The position numbers and the translations under genes are program-made. Below are positions 52,041-61,803 of a stretch of DNA of 64,000 nt, one piece after another. Source of the DNA: MH13 sp040219355 (lineage in GTDB: Bacteria > Pseudomonadota > Alphaproteobacteria > Rhizobiales > MH13); contig JAVJSN010000014.1 of NCBI GenBank assembly GCA_040219355.1, forward strand, positions 62,001 to 126,000, read 5' to 3'. Within the stretch, counting starts at the first letter, position 1; each line of letters starts with the position of its first letter. Under the pieces are notes generated by a model, which made no database searches, was not told the DNA's origin, and saw nothing but the letters and a program-made list of their open reading frames with translations.

Positions 52041-52946
52041 TTAGGGGCGACGAACCTCACGGGACCAGCGACGATGCGCCCACATCCATTCATGTGGGCG
52101 GTCACGGATCCAGGCTTCCAACTGGGCATGGATCGCGCCCGTCACGCGCTCAACATCTGCTTTGCTATCACCTGTGGTTTCCGCAACGATTTGTTTCAGT
52201 TCAACCACATAGCGCGCCACGCCGACACGTTTGCAGCGTCCCAGAACCAGTGAAGCTCCGGTCTTCAATGCAAGTGAGGCGGGCAAGGGGGTGGAAGGCG
52301 CAAGCTTGCCAAAAAACGGCACCTCGACATCACTGCCGCTGACACGATGGTCGGCCAGAATGCCGATACCATCGCCCTGGCGAAGCAGACCTACAACGCG
52401 CTTCATTGCAGAGGAGCCTTTGGTGATCATGCCCGCTTGCCAATACAGTGTGCGTTGGCGGCGTAGGTTTTCATCAACGAGGGGATTGGCAACGGACTGA
52501 TAGAGTGCCGCAGCATGGATGTCCTGGCCACGCACACCGATACCAAAGGCCTCCCAGTTGCCTGAATGCATCGAGACGAGAATAACGCCACTTGATTTGC
52601 CGTTCTCGTTTACCGGAAGGCGTGCTTGTCGCAAAACATCAAGATTTTCTACCCGGATACGGTCGGGGTCCTCACCCAATTTGTCCAACACCAAACCTTC
52701 GGCGAATGTTTGACCCAGACCATCCCACATGTCGCGCGCGATGCGTTCACGTTCTTTTTCTGAAAGTTCAGGTATCGAGGCCTGAAGTTGCAGGAGTGCG
52801 CGGCCATGCCGTTTTGTCCATGGCGCAAAGGTGCGCCAAATCCAGCCCATAAAACGCGAGCCGCGCTCGATACCTAAAAGCAGGAGCAGGCCACGGACAA
52901 AACGTAGAACCAAAAACTCGGCGCGATGGGAAAGGGTGGTCTGCAT
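52041..52946 (-). CDS. Lipid A biosynthesis (lauroyl-type) acyltransferase, LpxL/HtrB family
   Basis: An inner-membrane lysophospholipid-acyltransferase-family enzyme that adds secondary acyl chains to lipid A precursors. The catalytic H-x4-E motif is in VSMHSGNWEAFG, and ILADHRVSGSDVEVPFFG matches the second block. A hydrophobic anchor lies near the start (FLVLRFVRGLLLLLG). ATG 52946 has an AGGTG site; an upstream ATG at 53006 is possible. Length 301. Which acyl position it serves cannot be told. Confidence 0.87.
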   Translation of the reverse strand: MQTTLSHRAEFLVLRFVRGLLLLLGIERGSRFMGWIWRTFAPWTKRHGRALLQLQASIPELSEKERERIARDMWDGLGQTFAEGLVLDKLGEDPDRIRVENLDVLRQARLPVNENGKSSGVILVSMHSGNWEAFGIGVRGQDIHAAALYQSVANPLVDENLRRQRTLYWQAGMITKGSSAMKRVVGLLRQGDGIGILADHRVSGSDVEVPFFGKLAPSTPLPASLALKTGASLVLGRCKRVGVARYVVELKQIVAETTGDSKADVERVTGAIHAQLEAWIRDRPHEWMWAHRRWSREVRRP

Positions 52947-53092
52947 AAGCACCTGCCGATAGCCCTTGAACTGAATGAAATCAACGCTCGAATTGACCTG
53001 CCGCATCAAACAAGGGTCGTTGTAGGCAAGGCCGGTGGCGCGTGGTAGGCGAGCAAAGGCAGTCGCATCCCTGCCAGCAGATGGACATGTTG

Positions 53093-54055
53093 ATGGCCGA
53101 CATCCTCGCTCTCGTAGCGCCCTTCTTTGGTTTGATTTTCCTTGGGTTCTTTTCAGGGCGGGTTGCCAATCTACCAGAGGGGGGGCTGGTGTGGCTCAAC
53201 TTCTTCATCATTTTCCTGGCGCTACCGGCACTGTTCTATGACCTGCTGTCATCAACACCGCTGGATCAGTTGGAAGGCTGGTCGTTCATTGTTGTAACAA
53301 CGCTTGCAGCTTTTGTGGTCTACGTGTTGGCAACGCTTGTTGCTGCCCTGCGCGGGCGCGATCTCAGCGAAGCGGCCATGCAAGGCGTTGCAGGCTCCTA
53401 CTCCAACATCGGCTATATGGGGCCCGGTCTGACGCTTTCGGTATTGGGCGCGCCAGCAGCCGTCCCAACCGCGCTGATCTTCTGCTTCGACAATGCGTTA
53501 CAGTTCATTTTAACGCCTATCCTCATGGCGATGAGTGGCACCTCGCAGGATAGGCCGCTTCAAATCGCGCTTTTGGTAACGCGAAAGATTGTTTTTCACC
53601 CCTTTATTATAGCCAGCGCTTTGGGCATCGCTGCAGCGGCGTTTCAGTTCCAAACACCCGGCCCACTTCAACGCATTATCGATTTTCTAAGCGGGGCAGC
53701 CGCCCCGTGTGCCCTGTTTGCAATGGGCGTTACGATTGCGCTGCGCCCGCTAACCCGCGTGCCGACTGAGGTGCCGTGGCTTCTTTTTGTGAAGCTTGCC
53801 ATCCACCCACTGCTCATCTGGGTTATGCTGTCTTGGGCTGGCGACTACGATCCGATCTGGGTCTACACCGCAGTGCTGATGGCATCGCTACCGCCTGCCT
53901 TGAACGTGTTTGTGATGGCCAGGCAGTATGATGTTTGGGTTGAACGGGCATCGTCCATGGTACTTGTCGGCACCATTGTTTCCGTTCCAACACTGACGGT
54001 GATGATCTTGCTCATCACAGGCGGCCATCTTCCGGTGGATCTGTTCCCGCGCTGA
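53093..54055 (+). CDS. AEC (auxin efflux carrier) family transporter
   Basis: A ten-helix inner-membrane carrier of about 320 residues. The N-terminal helix DILALVAPFFGLIFLGFFSG and the unwound-helix block GVAGSYSNIGYMGPGLTLS are typical of AEC permeases, which export or import small organic acids. MASLPPALNVFVMARQYD matches the second crossover. The start is ATG 53093; ATG 53081 and GTG 53042 are in frame. Substrate unknown. It converges on the UbiH-type gene. Confidence 0.85.
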   Translation: MADILALVAPFFGLIFLGFFSGRVANLPEGGLVWLNFFIIFLALPALFYDLLSSTPLDQLEGWSFIVVTTLAAFVVYVLATLVAALRGRDLSEAAMQGVAGSYSNIGYMGPGLTLSVLGAPAAVPTALIFCFDNALQFILTPILMAMSGTSQDRPLQIALLVTRKIVFHPFIIASALGIAAAAFQFQTPGPLQRIIDFLSGAAAPCALFAMGVTIALRPLTRVPTEVPWLLFVKLAIHPLLIWVMLSWAGDYDPIWVYTAVLMASLPPALNVFVMARQYDVWVERASSMVLVGTIVSVPTLTVMILLITGGHLPVDLFPR

Positions 54056-54063
54056 GTTGGCGA

Positions 54064-55302
54064 TCAGGCAGCTCGGCGCATCACATCGCGCATTGAGCCA
54101 ACAAGGCTACGCAGGCCGAATGGCTCAAGTCCTGCCACCATCAGCCCTTTCTTCAAGGCTGGAGAGAAACGGGTCGCTGACATCGCAAGCGCCCGCCCAA
54201 CCTGCATCAGTGGGTTGTCTGACAACAACGAGCGATTGAGCGCATCTACGCCAAAAGTTCGGGCCCAAACATCGGCACGACGCTTGGCGCTGTACCGAGA
54301 TGCCATGAGCATGGAAGCTGGATCTTGTCCTGCTGCAAGAGCACCGCTGATCACCTCTACCGCATCGCTGCCATCGCGAATTGAGAGGTTTAACCCTTGG
54401 GCGCCAATCGGCGGGAACGCGTGCGCTGTTTCGCCGGTGAGATAAACACCTTTGGCGGCAAACGCGCTTGAAACCAACGCTTCCAATGGCCAAAGCTGTA
54501 CCAGGTCTTCCAGTTCCAACGCACCAAACAGATGCTGCGAGCGTTTCTCCAGAAAAAGACTGGCTCCGGGCAAATCCATCTGAGCCAAAGCGCCTGCATC
54601 GTCCGGCGAAAGCGCGCAGACGAAGCTTGAACGATGCTTGCCGTCCGCGTCGGGCATCGGAACGAAGGTGAAGGGTCCGGTTTCGGTGTGAAACTCGGTG
54701 GACACAAAATCATGGGGTTTAGCGTGCCGCACAATCCCGACAGCAGCTGTTTGCGGATAGCTCCAACGTCGCACCTTGATGCCTGCTGCTTCTCGCGCCG
54801 GTGAACTCTTGCCATCGGCAGCGATAACAGCCTGTGTCTGCAAGACCTGCCCATCGCTCAAGGTTAGAGCAATCGGGCTTGAACCAAGCGCATAGTCGAC
54901 GACCATTGCCTCAAAGCGCTTGATGGCGCTTTGCCGCGAAACAGCATCCAACAGCATCTGGTTGAGTTGTGCGTTGGGACAATTGAGCCCAAACAGCGAC
55001 CGGCCAATCTCTTCGGCATCAAACGAAACCGTCGGCGCACGCAGCAAGCGTCGCGAACCGTCCATCAACCGCATGGTCATCAGCGGTGTGCCGACTTCTG
55101 TAAGCGCCTCGGCCAGTCCAAGATGCTCGAGGGTATCCAGCGATGGAGCAAGAAGCGCCGTGGTGCGTTTGTCCGCTAGATTGATAGCTGGACCAACCAA
55201 AGCCGTCGAAAGGCCTGCATGAGCCGCACGGAGGCTGGCAATCATTCCCGCCGGTCCTGTCCCAGAAATCACCACGTCGAATGGGGTTTGGTCTGTGGAC
55301 AT
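54064..55302 (-). CDS. UbiH/UbiF-type FAD-dependent monooxygenase
   Basis: A class A flavin hydroxylase that probably hydroxylates the ring in ubiquinone synthesis. The FAD-binding motif is DVVISGTGPAGMIASLRAAHAG and the second FAD/NADH motif region is VYLTGETAHAFPPIGAQGLN. VIAADGKSSPAREAAGI is the DG motif. AAGGAG before ATG 55302 fixes the start, although the frame runs open far upstream. Length 412. Alphaproteobacteria use several paralogues (UbiH, UbiL, UbiM); this one is not assigned further. Confidence 0.87.
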   Translation of the reverse strand: MSTDQTPFDVVISGTGPAGMIASLRAAHAGLSTALVGPAINLADKRTTALLAPSLDTLEHLGLAEALTEVGTPLMTMRLMDGSRRLLRAPTVSFDAEEIGRSLFGLNCPNAQLNQMLLDAVSRQSAIKRFEAMVVDYALGSSPIALTLSDGQVLQTQAVIAADGKSSPAREAAGIKVRRWSYPQTAAVGIVRHAKPHDFVSTEFHTETGPFTFVPMPDADGKHRSSFVCALSPDDAGALAQMDLPGASLFLEKRSQHLFGALELEDLVQLWPLEALVSSAFAAKGVYLTGETAHAFPPIGAQGLNLSIRDGSDAVEVISGALAAGQDPASMLMASRYSAKRRADVWARTFGVDALNRSLLSDNPLMQVGRALAMSATRFSPALKKGLMVAGLEPFGLRSLVGSMRDVMRRAA

Positions 55303-55407
55303 GTCCTTGCTCCTTGGCTGTATCCGCACTACCTGACGCTTCAACCAACAAGGGTCAATGCGGCATCCTGCCGACCACCCGCTCCAACATTCTGGAAGGC
55401 AGTCATC

Positions 55408-56400
55408 GTGACCACTCCAACGCAGCGCATCATCATCAAGCAAACCGGCGGTCCACAGGTGATGCAACTGGAAGACGCAGTGTTGCCTAACCCGGGCCCC
55501 GACGAGATCGTCGTCGAACACACAGCCATTGGGCTCAACTACATCGACGTTTACTTCCGCACAGGGCTTTACCCAGCGCCCAATGGTTTGCCCTTTACAC
55601 CTGGCAATGAGGGCGCCGGCAAAGTGACAGCGGTAGGGGATGCGGTCCAGAGCCTGACGGTAGGCGATCGTATCGCCTATGTTGGCCCTCTTGGCGGCTA
55701 TGCCCGTCATCGCATTATCAAGGCCGATATTGCGATTAAGCTGCCCGACAGCATTGACGATGAAACCGCTGCTGCCATGATGCTAAAAGGCATGACTGCC
55801 CGCTATCTGCTGCGCAAAACTTACAATGTAACCTCCGACACGACGCTGCTCTTTCATGCCGCCGCTGGAGGTGTTGGACTTATCGCAGGGCAGTGGGCCA
55901 AACATCTTGGCGCAACGGCCATCGGTACGGCTGGCTCCGATAATAAGTGTGGTGTGGCACTCGAGCACGGCTACGCCCACTGCATCAACTATTCCAGCCA
56001 AGACTTCGTTGCCGAGGTGGCACGTATCACCAGCGGCTCGAAGTGCGACGTGGTGTTTGATGGTGTCGGCAAAGCGACATTCGAAGGCTCGCTGGATTGC
56101 ATCAAACCATTTGGCCTATACGCGTCATTCGGCAATGCGTCCGGCGCCATCGATGCGTTCAACCTCGGCGTCCTAAGCGCTAAGGGATCGCTCTACGTTA
56201 CGCGACCAACGATCTTCGCCCATATCGCGACACGCGCAATGCTCGAAGAGACAGCAAGTGATTTGATGAACGTCGTCGCATCGGGCGCTGTAAAAATCCC
56301 GGTAGCCCAGCGTTTTGCGCTGAGCGAGGCAGTGCAAGCGCATGAGGCATTGGAAGCCCGCGCCACCACCGGTGCGACGGTTCTTCTGCCAAACGGTTGA
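55408..56400 (+). CDS. qor: NADPH:quinone oxidoreductase (zinc-independent MDR family)
   Basis: A medium-chain reductase of the quinone oxidoreductase class. It starts at GTG 55408, with GGAAGG upstream. LNYIDVYFRTGLYPA and GNEGAGKVTAVGDAV match QorA, and the nucleotide site is HAAAGGVGLIAGQWAKHLG. No zinc-ligand motif is present. The 330 residues are close to E. coli QorA (327). It is divergent from the UbiH-type gene, with only 105 bases between. Confidence 0.92.
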   Translation: MTTPTQRIIIKQTGGPQVMQLEDAVLPNPGPDEIVVEHTAIGLNYIDVYFRTGLYPAPNGLPFTPGNEGAGKVTAVGDAVQSLTVGDRIAYVGPLGGYARHRIIKADIAIKLPDSIDDETAAAMMLKGMTARYLLRKTYNVTSDTTLLFHAAAGGVGLIAGQWAKHLGATAIGTAGSDNKCGVALEHGYAHCINYSSQDFVAEVARITSGSKCDVVFDGVGKATFEGSLDCIKPFGLYASFGNASGAIDAFNLGVLSAKGSLYVTRPTIFAHIATRAMLEETASDLMNVVASGAVKIPVAQRFALSEAVQAHEALEARATTGATVLLPNG

Positions 56401-56566
56401 GCACTTTGCTCGGTGTGGGCGGTCGATGTGCACAGCTTTGCGGCATCCATCGCCTAAGTCGCAGTTGCCGCGATGGCCAAACAGGCACTAGATTGCCCCG
56501 GTGGCGCGTGGATAGGCATGTCTAATAGCTAGGCTGGCCTCGGTACGTGCCGCATAGACCATCTGG

Positions 56567-58144
56567 GTGACCTTGCGTTTGGGCAATGATGTTCCGCTTC
56601 TGGCCGTCGAGGGCCTCACCAAATCGTTCGGCGCGTTGGTCGCTGTCGGTGGCGTCGATCTGTCGATTGGTGAAGGGTCGATTCACGCGCTTTTGGGTGA
56701 AAACGGGGCTGGCAAGTCCACCCTGGTGAAGATGCTGTATGGCACGCTGCAACCTGATCAAGGACGCTTCGTCATAGCCGGCAAGCCAACAGTCGTGTCG
56801 TCGCCCAATGAAGCCCGTGCCTTAGGCATCGGCATGGTTTTTCAGCATTTCTCGCTGTTTGAATCGATGAGCGTGGCAGAAAACATTGCGCTGGCACTGG
56901 ACCACAAACCAACCCCGGATCAGGTGAAGGCTGAGCTTGCCGATTTTGTCGAGCGTTACGGCCTGTCTGTCGATCCCGATGCGACGGTCGGAGACCTTGA
57001 TGTGGGTGTGCAACAGCGCGTGGAAATTTTGCGCGTGCTCTTACAAAAACCGTCGCTTGTCATTCTTGATGAACCAACGTCTGTCCTGACGCCGCAGGAA
57101 GCCGAAAGCTTGTTTGGCGTTTTGCGTCAGCTGGCCAGTGAAGGCAAAAGCATCCTCTACATCTCGCACAAGCTGGATGAGGTGAGGGCGCTTTGTGACG
57201 ATGCCACCGTCATGCGCCATGGTAAGGTGGTCGCGCGCACCGATCCGCGAAAAGAATCCTCAGCCTCGCTGGCCCGCGCGATGGTTGGCTCAGATGTGTC
57301 TGAGGTGAGCCGGAAAGCTGGCTCTGTTCCTGCCGATGCCCCGCTGGTCTTTGAATTGAACCAGGTAAAGTACGACCCAGGCACGCTGTTTGGAATGAGC
57401 CTGAAGAGCATTTCCATGCGTGTGCATTCGGGCGAAATACTTGGCATTGCCGGTGTTGCTGGCAACGGCCAGAAAGAACTGTTTGATGTCCTTTCTGGTG
57501 AGGCATTGGTTGATTTGGACGCCGTGCGCATGGACGGCCACCCGGTCGGATCGCATCCGATCTCCAAACGCCGCCAACGTGGGGCAGCTTTTGTGCCAGA
57601 AGAAAGGGCAGGGCACGCTTCGGTTCCGGCGATGGCGCTCAGCGAGAACGCACTTATTACGCGTAAAGCGCCAGAAGATGGGACGCTGGGCTCGCTTGGC
57701 GTGATGAAGTTCTCAGCGATCCACAAGCTCTCCAGTATGATCCGCGATGCTTTTGATGTGCGCTCGGCCAAAGGTGATCCGGCCGCGTCAACACTTTCCG
57801 GCGGAAACCTGCAAAAATTCGTCGTTGGGCGCGAACTATCTCGCGATCCAAAAATTCTGGTTGTGAACCAACCTACCTGGGGTGTTGATGCCGCTGCAGC
57901 GAGCTTCATCCGCGGGGCCATCCTTGAGCTGGCGGAAAAAGGCTCAGCCGTCATTGTGATCAGCCAGGACTTAGATGAGTTGCTGCAGATATCCGACAAG
58001 ATTGCCGTACTTTCGCACGGGCACCTGTCCGAGCCTCTGGACGCGTCCAATGTAACATTGGAACAGCTTGGTCTGTTGATGGGCGGTGATCCGACAGTGA
58101 AAGCGTTCCAAGCCACCGATGTGGAGCGCTCCGATGCAGCTTGA
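56567..58144 (+). CDS. ABC transporter ATPase for nucleoside/BMP-type importer
   Basis: A fused double-ATPase of the sugar/nucleoside importer class (YufO-like). First domain: Walker A LLGENGAGKSTLVKML, VGVQQRVEILR and LVILDEPTSVLTP. Its signature reads LDVGVQQ instead of LSVGxQQ. Second domain: VAGNGQKELFDVLSGE and LSGGNLQKFVVGRELSRDP, where the normal Walker A is degenerate, as usual for this class. It starts at GTG 56567 with a weak ribosome site. First gene of the operon; its end overlaps the permease gene. Confidence 0.93.
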   Translation: MTLRLGNDVPLLAVEGLTKSFGALVAVGGVDLSIGEGSIHALLGENGAGKSTLVKMLYGTLQPDQGRFVIAGKPTVVSSPNEARALGIGMVFQHFSLFESMSVAENIALALDHKPTPDQVKAELADFVERYGLSVDPDATVGDLDVGVQQRVEILRVLLQKPSLVILDEPTSVLTPQEAESLFGVLRQLASEGKSILYISHKLDEVRALCDDATVMRHGKVVARTDPRKESSASLARAMVGSDVSEVSRKAGSVPADAPLVFELNQVKYDPGTLFGMSLKSISMRVHSGEILGIAGVAGNGQKELFDVLSGEALVDLDAVRMDGHPVGSHPISKRRQRGAAFVPEERAGHASVPAMALSENALITRKAPEDGTLGSLGVMKFSAIHKLSSMIRDAFDVRSAKGDPAASTLSGGNLQKFVVGRELSRDPKILVVNQPTWGVDAAAASFIRGAILELAEKGSAVIVISQDLDELLQISDKIAVLSHGHLSEPLDASNVTLEQLGLLMGGDPTVKAFQATDVERSDAA

Positions 58145-59240
58145 GCTGGTTAAACGCGATGCGCCGTCAAGCAAGATGCTCGTTGCAGCCCCCTTTATGG
58201 CGCTTGGGCTAACAGTGCTCACCTCGGGCGTCATGTTCGCGGTCATGGGCTTCAACCCGGTGGCCGCGCTGTACGAGTATTTCATCGCCCCACTGACCGA
58301 GCTTTGGTCGGTATATGAGTTGCTTCTCAAAGCGGGGCCACTCATCCTGATCGCACTTGGATTGGCCGTTTGCTATCGAGCCAACATCTGGAACATTGGC
58401 GCGGAAGGCCAATTTACGATGGGGGCAATATTTGGCTCCATCCCACCGATCCTTTTTCCTGAATGGACCAGCTGGGCAACGCTGCCATTGATGCTCATTC
58501 TTGGCATGGTAGGTGGAGCGCTTTATGGCGGAATTCCAGCCTTCTTGAAGGTGAAATTTCGCGCCAACGAGATCCTGACCTCATTAATGCTAGCCTACAT
58601 TGCTCTGCTGATATTGGACTATTTGGTGCGAGGCCCATGGCGCGATCCAGGCGGCTTTAACTTCCCAGAATCACGCAACTTTTCCGACGAGCAATCGCTT
58701 GCCACATTAGAGGGTTCGCGCCTGCACGTTGGCATTTTGATTGCGTTCGCCGCCGTTCCGGTCATGTGGTTCTTTATGAGCCGCACATTGGCTGGTCATG
58801 CCTTTAAGGTCGTCGGCGAGGCGCCGCGCGCCGCGCGCTTTGCCGGCTTCTCTTCAAAAGTGCTCACTTACGCAGCTCTAATGTTCTCAGGCGCTTTGGC
58901 GGGTCTTGCTGGCATTATGGAAGTGGCGGGGCCAATCGGCGAGCTGCGTCCAACCATTTCACCAGGCTATGGCTTCACCGCCATCATCGTCGCGTTCCTC
59001 GGACGCCTCAATCCATGGGGCATCATGTTGGCCGGGCTATTGCTCTCGCTTTCGTATTTGGGCGGTGAGGCTGCGCAGATTACGCTGGGACTGTCGGATA
59101 AAATGGCGCGTGTGGTGCAAGGCATGCTGCTCTTCTTCGTGCTCGGCTGTGACACGCTTGTACGCTACCATGTGCGCCTCAAACCCAACCCAAAGGTCGC
59201 GTCGACACCCACTGCAAGCGAGGCTGCTGATGCTGCTTGA
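58134..59240 (+). CDS. ABC transporter permease, first subunit (BMP/nucleoside type)
   Basis: An inner-membrane permease of the BPD_transp_2 family, about 368 residues with eight to ten helices. The conserved central block is AVCYRANIWNIGAEGQFTMG, and GEAPRAARFAGFSSKVLTYA follows. The second half includes SPGYGFTAIIVAFLGRLNP. ATG 58134, with GGAG ahead, overlaps the ATPase gene by 11 bases, and its own end overlaps the next permease by 11, so translation is tightly coupled. Confidence 0.93.
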   Translation: MQLELVKRDAPSSKMLVAAPFMALGLTVLTSGVMFAVMGFNPVAALYEYFIAPLTELWSVYELLLKAGPLILIALGLAVCYRANIWNIGAEGQFTMGAIFGSIPPILFPEWTSWATLPLMLILGMVGGALYGGIPAFLKVKFRANEILTSLMLAYIALLILDYLVRGPWRDPGGFNFPESRNFSDEQSLATLEGSRLHVGILIAFAAVPVMWFFMSRTLAGHAFKVVGEAPRAARFAGFSSKVLTYAALMFSGALAGLAGIMEVAGPIGELRPTISPGYGFTAIIVAFLGRLNPWGIMLAGLLLSLSYLGGEAAQITLGLSDKMARVVQGMLLFFVLGCDTLVRYHVRLKPNPKVASTPTASEAADAA

Positions 59241-60213
59241 GTTTTTCAGCTTCCTCCGTGAGTTAGCTTCCTTTTTTGTCTATATATTTTCGCCAACAAT
59301 TCTCCCCGGCGTTTTGGTCACGGTTGTTGGTTCCGCAACCCCGATTGCCTTAGCAGCTACAGGCGAACTTGTCGTAGAACGCTCGGGCGTTTTAAACCTT
59401 GGTGTCGAAGGTATGATGATCATCGGTGCGGTGGTTGCCTTCGGCGTCTCGTTAGGCACTGGGAACCCATATTTGGGAGCGCTGGCTGGCGGTTTTGCCG
59501 GCATTGGAACGGCACTATTGTTTGGCTTTTTCACGGTGTATCTGGCGTCAAATCAGGTGGCTACCGGCCTTGCATTGACGCTTCTGGGGCTGGGTTTGGC
59601 TGGTCTGATTGGGGAGAGCTTTGTTGGAACGCCAGGCGTACGGCTGGAAGCAATTACCATCCCGGTGCTGAGCAGTATTCCCTTCATCGGCCCAGCGCTG
59701 TTTGACCGAGATATTCTTGTCTATCTCTCTTTCGCCATTGTTGCAGGCGTCAGTTACACCATGTTCAAAACCCGCGTTGGTCTTATCCTGCGTGCAACGG
59801 GTGAGAACGCCGAGGCGGCCCATGCTCTGGGCCGCAATGTGCGTCTCATCCGCATGGGCGCTGTTGCTTTTGGTGGTCTTTGTGCCGGCCTTGGTGGTGC
59901 TTACCTATCGCTGGTTCTCACCGCCCAATGGACCGAAGGCATGAGCGCCGGGCGTGGCTGGATAGCCCTTGCAATCGTTGTCTTTGCCACCTGGCTTCCT
60001 TGGCGTGCGTTGGCCGGGGCCTATTTGTTTGGCGGCGTGATTATTCTTCAGCTACACGCGCAAGCGTATGGTCTGTCTATACCTTCGCAAGCAATGAACA
60101 TGCTGCCCTACATCGCGACTATCGTCGCGCTTGTGCTTCTTTCCCGCAATCAGGCCGTCATGCGCCGCAACACACCTGCCGCACTGGGCCGTGCGTTCGT
60201 GCCTGATCGTTAA
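59230..60213 (+). CDS. ABC transporter permease, second subunit (BMP/nucleoside type)
   Basis: The partner permease, about 327 residues. Typical blocks: LAATGELVVERSGVLNLGVE, GMMIIGAVVAF and LGRNVRLIRMGAVAFGGL, then GGAYLSLVLTAQWTEGMSAG and GWIALAIVVFATWLPWRALA. Start ATG 59230 overlaps the first permease by 11 bases. The frame is open upstream, but that part is the shadow of the first permease. The substrate-binding protein gene follows after 89 bases. Confidence 0.93.
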   Translation: MLLEFFSFLRELASFFVYIFSPTILPGVLVTVVGSATPIALAATGELVVERSGVLNLGVEGMMIIGAVVAFGVSLGTGNPYLGALAGGFAGIGTALLFGFFTVYLASNQVATGLALTLLGLGLAGLIGESFVGTPGVRLEAITIPVLSSIPFIGPALFDRDILVYLSFAIVAGVSYTMFKTRVGLILRATGENAEAAHALGRNVRLIRMGAVAFGGLCAGLGGAYLSLVLTAQWTEGMSAGRGWIALAIVVFATWLPWRALAGAYLFGGVIILQLHAQAYGLSIPSQAMNMLPYIATIVALVLLSRNQAVMRRNTPAALGRAFVPDR

Positions 60214-60302
60214 CCCGTCCTGCGCCCAGCGGATCGCGATGGCCCTCCGCAAAGCGCCTATTTCCACCCGCCATCACCATAACTGAACCAAAGGATGCCA
60301 CG

Positions 60303-61388
60303 ATGAAAAGACTGACGTCATCACTGTTGGCCCTCGGCGCTGCCGCCGCCCTCTCCATGGGTGTTGCAAGCAGCGCACAGGCCGATGATCACACTGTTAA
60401 TGCCGCTTTTGTCTATGTCGGCCCAATCTCTGACCATGGCTGGTCTTACGCCCACGATCAGGCGCGCCTTGCCATGGAAGCGGAGCTCGGCGACATGGTC
60501 GAAACGACCTATCTGGAAAGCGTGCCGGAAGGTGCCGATGCGGTACGTGCTTTGGAGCGCCTGGCCCGTACTGGCCACGACATCATCTTTGCCACCTCCT
60601 TCGGCTACATGGAATCGGTGATGGAGGTCGCGGAGCGTTTCCCGGACGTGAAGTTCGAGCACGCCACCGGCTATTTGTCCTCGGAAAACTTCGCCAACTA
60701 CAACGGGCATTTCTATGAAGGCCGCTACATACTGGGAAAAATTGCCGGTCTTGAAACCGAGACCAACACCATCGGCTACATCGCATCGTATGCGATCCCC
60801 GAAGTGATCTCGGGCATCAACGCCTTTATGCTCGGCGCGCAATCGGTGAACCCGGATGTCGAAGTGAAGATCATCTGGGTGAACACCTGGTACGACCCGC
60901 CGCGCGAAGCGGAAGCGGCCAATGCGCTTATCGATCAGGGTGCTGACATTCTGGTGCAGCACACAGACTCAACCGCGCAGTTGCAAGCGGCCCAGGAGCG
61001 CGGCGTGCGCGGCTTCGGTAACGATTCTGACATGAGTGCCTTTGCTCCAGAAGCCCAGCTGACCGCCATCGTCAACAACTGGACGCCTTATTACATCGAC
61101 CGTGTCCGCGCCGTCGCCGATGGTACATGGGAAACTGGCTCGGCCATGGGCTCCATGGAGTCCGGCATGGTTCAGATGGCGCCATTCGCCAACATGTCCG
61201 ATGAAACGCGCGCTGTGGCTGAAGAAACCATGGCTGGCATCATCGCTGGTGATATTCACCCGTTTGCCGGTCCGATCTTTAACCAAGATGGTGAGGAGAT
61301 CGTCGCTGAAGGTGAGCAAGCACCGCTCGATATGATCCTGGGAATGAATTTTTACATCCAAGGCATCGACGACGCCTACCCGAATTGA
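60303..61388 (+). CDS. BMP-family (PnrA-like) ABC transporter substrate-binding protein
   Basis: A periplasmic binding protein related to TmpC/PnrA/BmpA, most of which bind purine nucleosides. The signal peptide ends near ASSAQA. The mature part shows NAAFVYVGPISDHGWSYAHD, IIFATSFGYMESVMEVAERF, NYNGHFYEGRYILGKIAG and VNTWYDPPREAEAANALIDQ. The 361-residue length is normal. It is last in the importer operon, where extra expression of the binding protein is usual, and a terminator follows. The nucleoside substrate is inferred. Confidence 0.93.
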   Translation: MKRLTSSLLALGAAAALSMGVASSAQADDHTVNAAFVYVGPISDHGWSYAHDQARLAMEAELGDMVETTYLESVPEGADAVRALERLARTGHDIIFATSFGYMESVMEVAERFPDVKFEHATGYLSSENFANYNGHFYEGRYILGKIAGLETETNTIGYIASYAIPEVISGINAFMLGAQSVNPDVEVKIIWVNTWYDPPREAEAANALIDQGADILVQHTDSTAQLQAAQERGVRGFGNDSDMSAFAPEAQLTAIVNNWTPYYIDRVRAVADGTWETGSAMGSMESGMVQMAPFANMSDETRAVAEETMAGIIAGDIHPFAGPIFNQDGEEIVAEGEQAPLDMILGMNFYIQGIDDAYPN

Positions 61389-61412
61389 TCGGCCGTTAAC
61401 GTGCAAAACAAG

Positions 61413-61439
61413 AAAGGCCGGGTGATGCTCGGCCTTTTT
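61413..61439 (+). terminator. Rho-independent terminator of the BMP importer operon
   Basis: AAAGGCCG, a 9-base loop and CGGCCTTT followed by a T run, 25 bases after the binding-protein stop. Well-formed for plus-strand termination, separating the operon from tRNA-Ser. Confidence 0.88.
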
Positions 61440-61518
61440 CACATGCTTTTTTACCAGACTTGAATAATTCGCTTACCCCTTGCGCACCTCTCCTTTGAGC
61501 GCCATAAGCGCACCCACT

Positions 61519-61608
<90 letters not shown>

Positions 61609-61764
61609 TTTTCTCTATGGTACTGAATTTTATCACCAAATTAGCGCCCAACCTCTGACAGCAAATATTTCAAAGGCTTAGGCATCTGATTTTAAATGCA
61701 TTTTGGTTCGAAAGTACCGCACACTTTCTGACGATTGATTTGTTTCTGGATCTGATGCGACAAA

Positions 61765-61781
61765 ATACGATATAATCGTAT
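61765..61781. promoter_or_regulatory. Putative parDE operator overlapping a -10 box
   Basis: A perfect 7-base inverted repeat (ATACGAT, 3 bases, ATCGTAT) contains TATAAT at 61771-61776. This is the expected place for ParD or ParDE to bind and shut off its own promoter. The -35 match is weak (TTCTGG near 61744). The start of parD lies 22 bases further, with AAGGAGG in between. Confidence 0.65.
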
Positions 61782-61803
61782 GTATGAAGGAGGTCCAAAA
61801 CCC

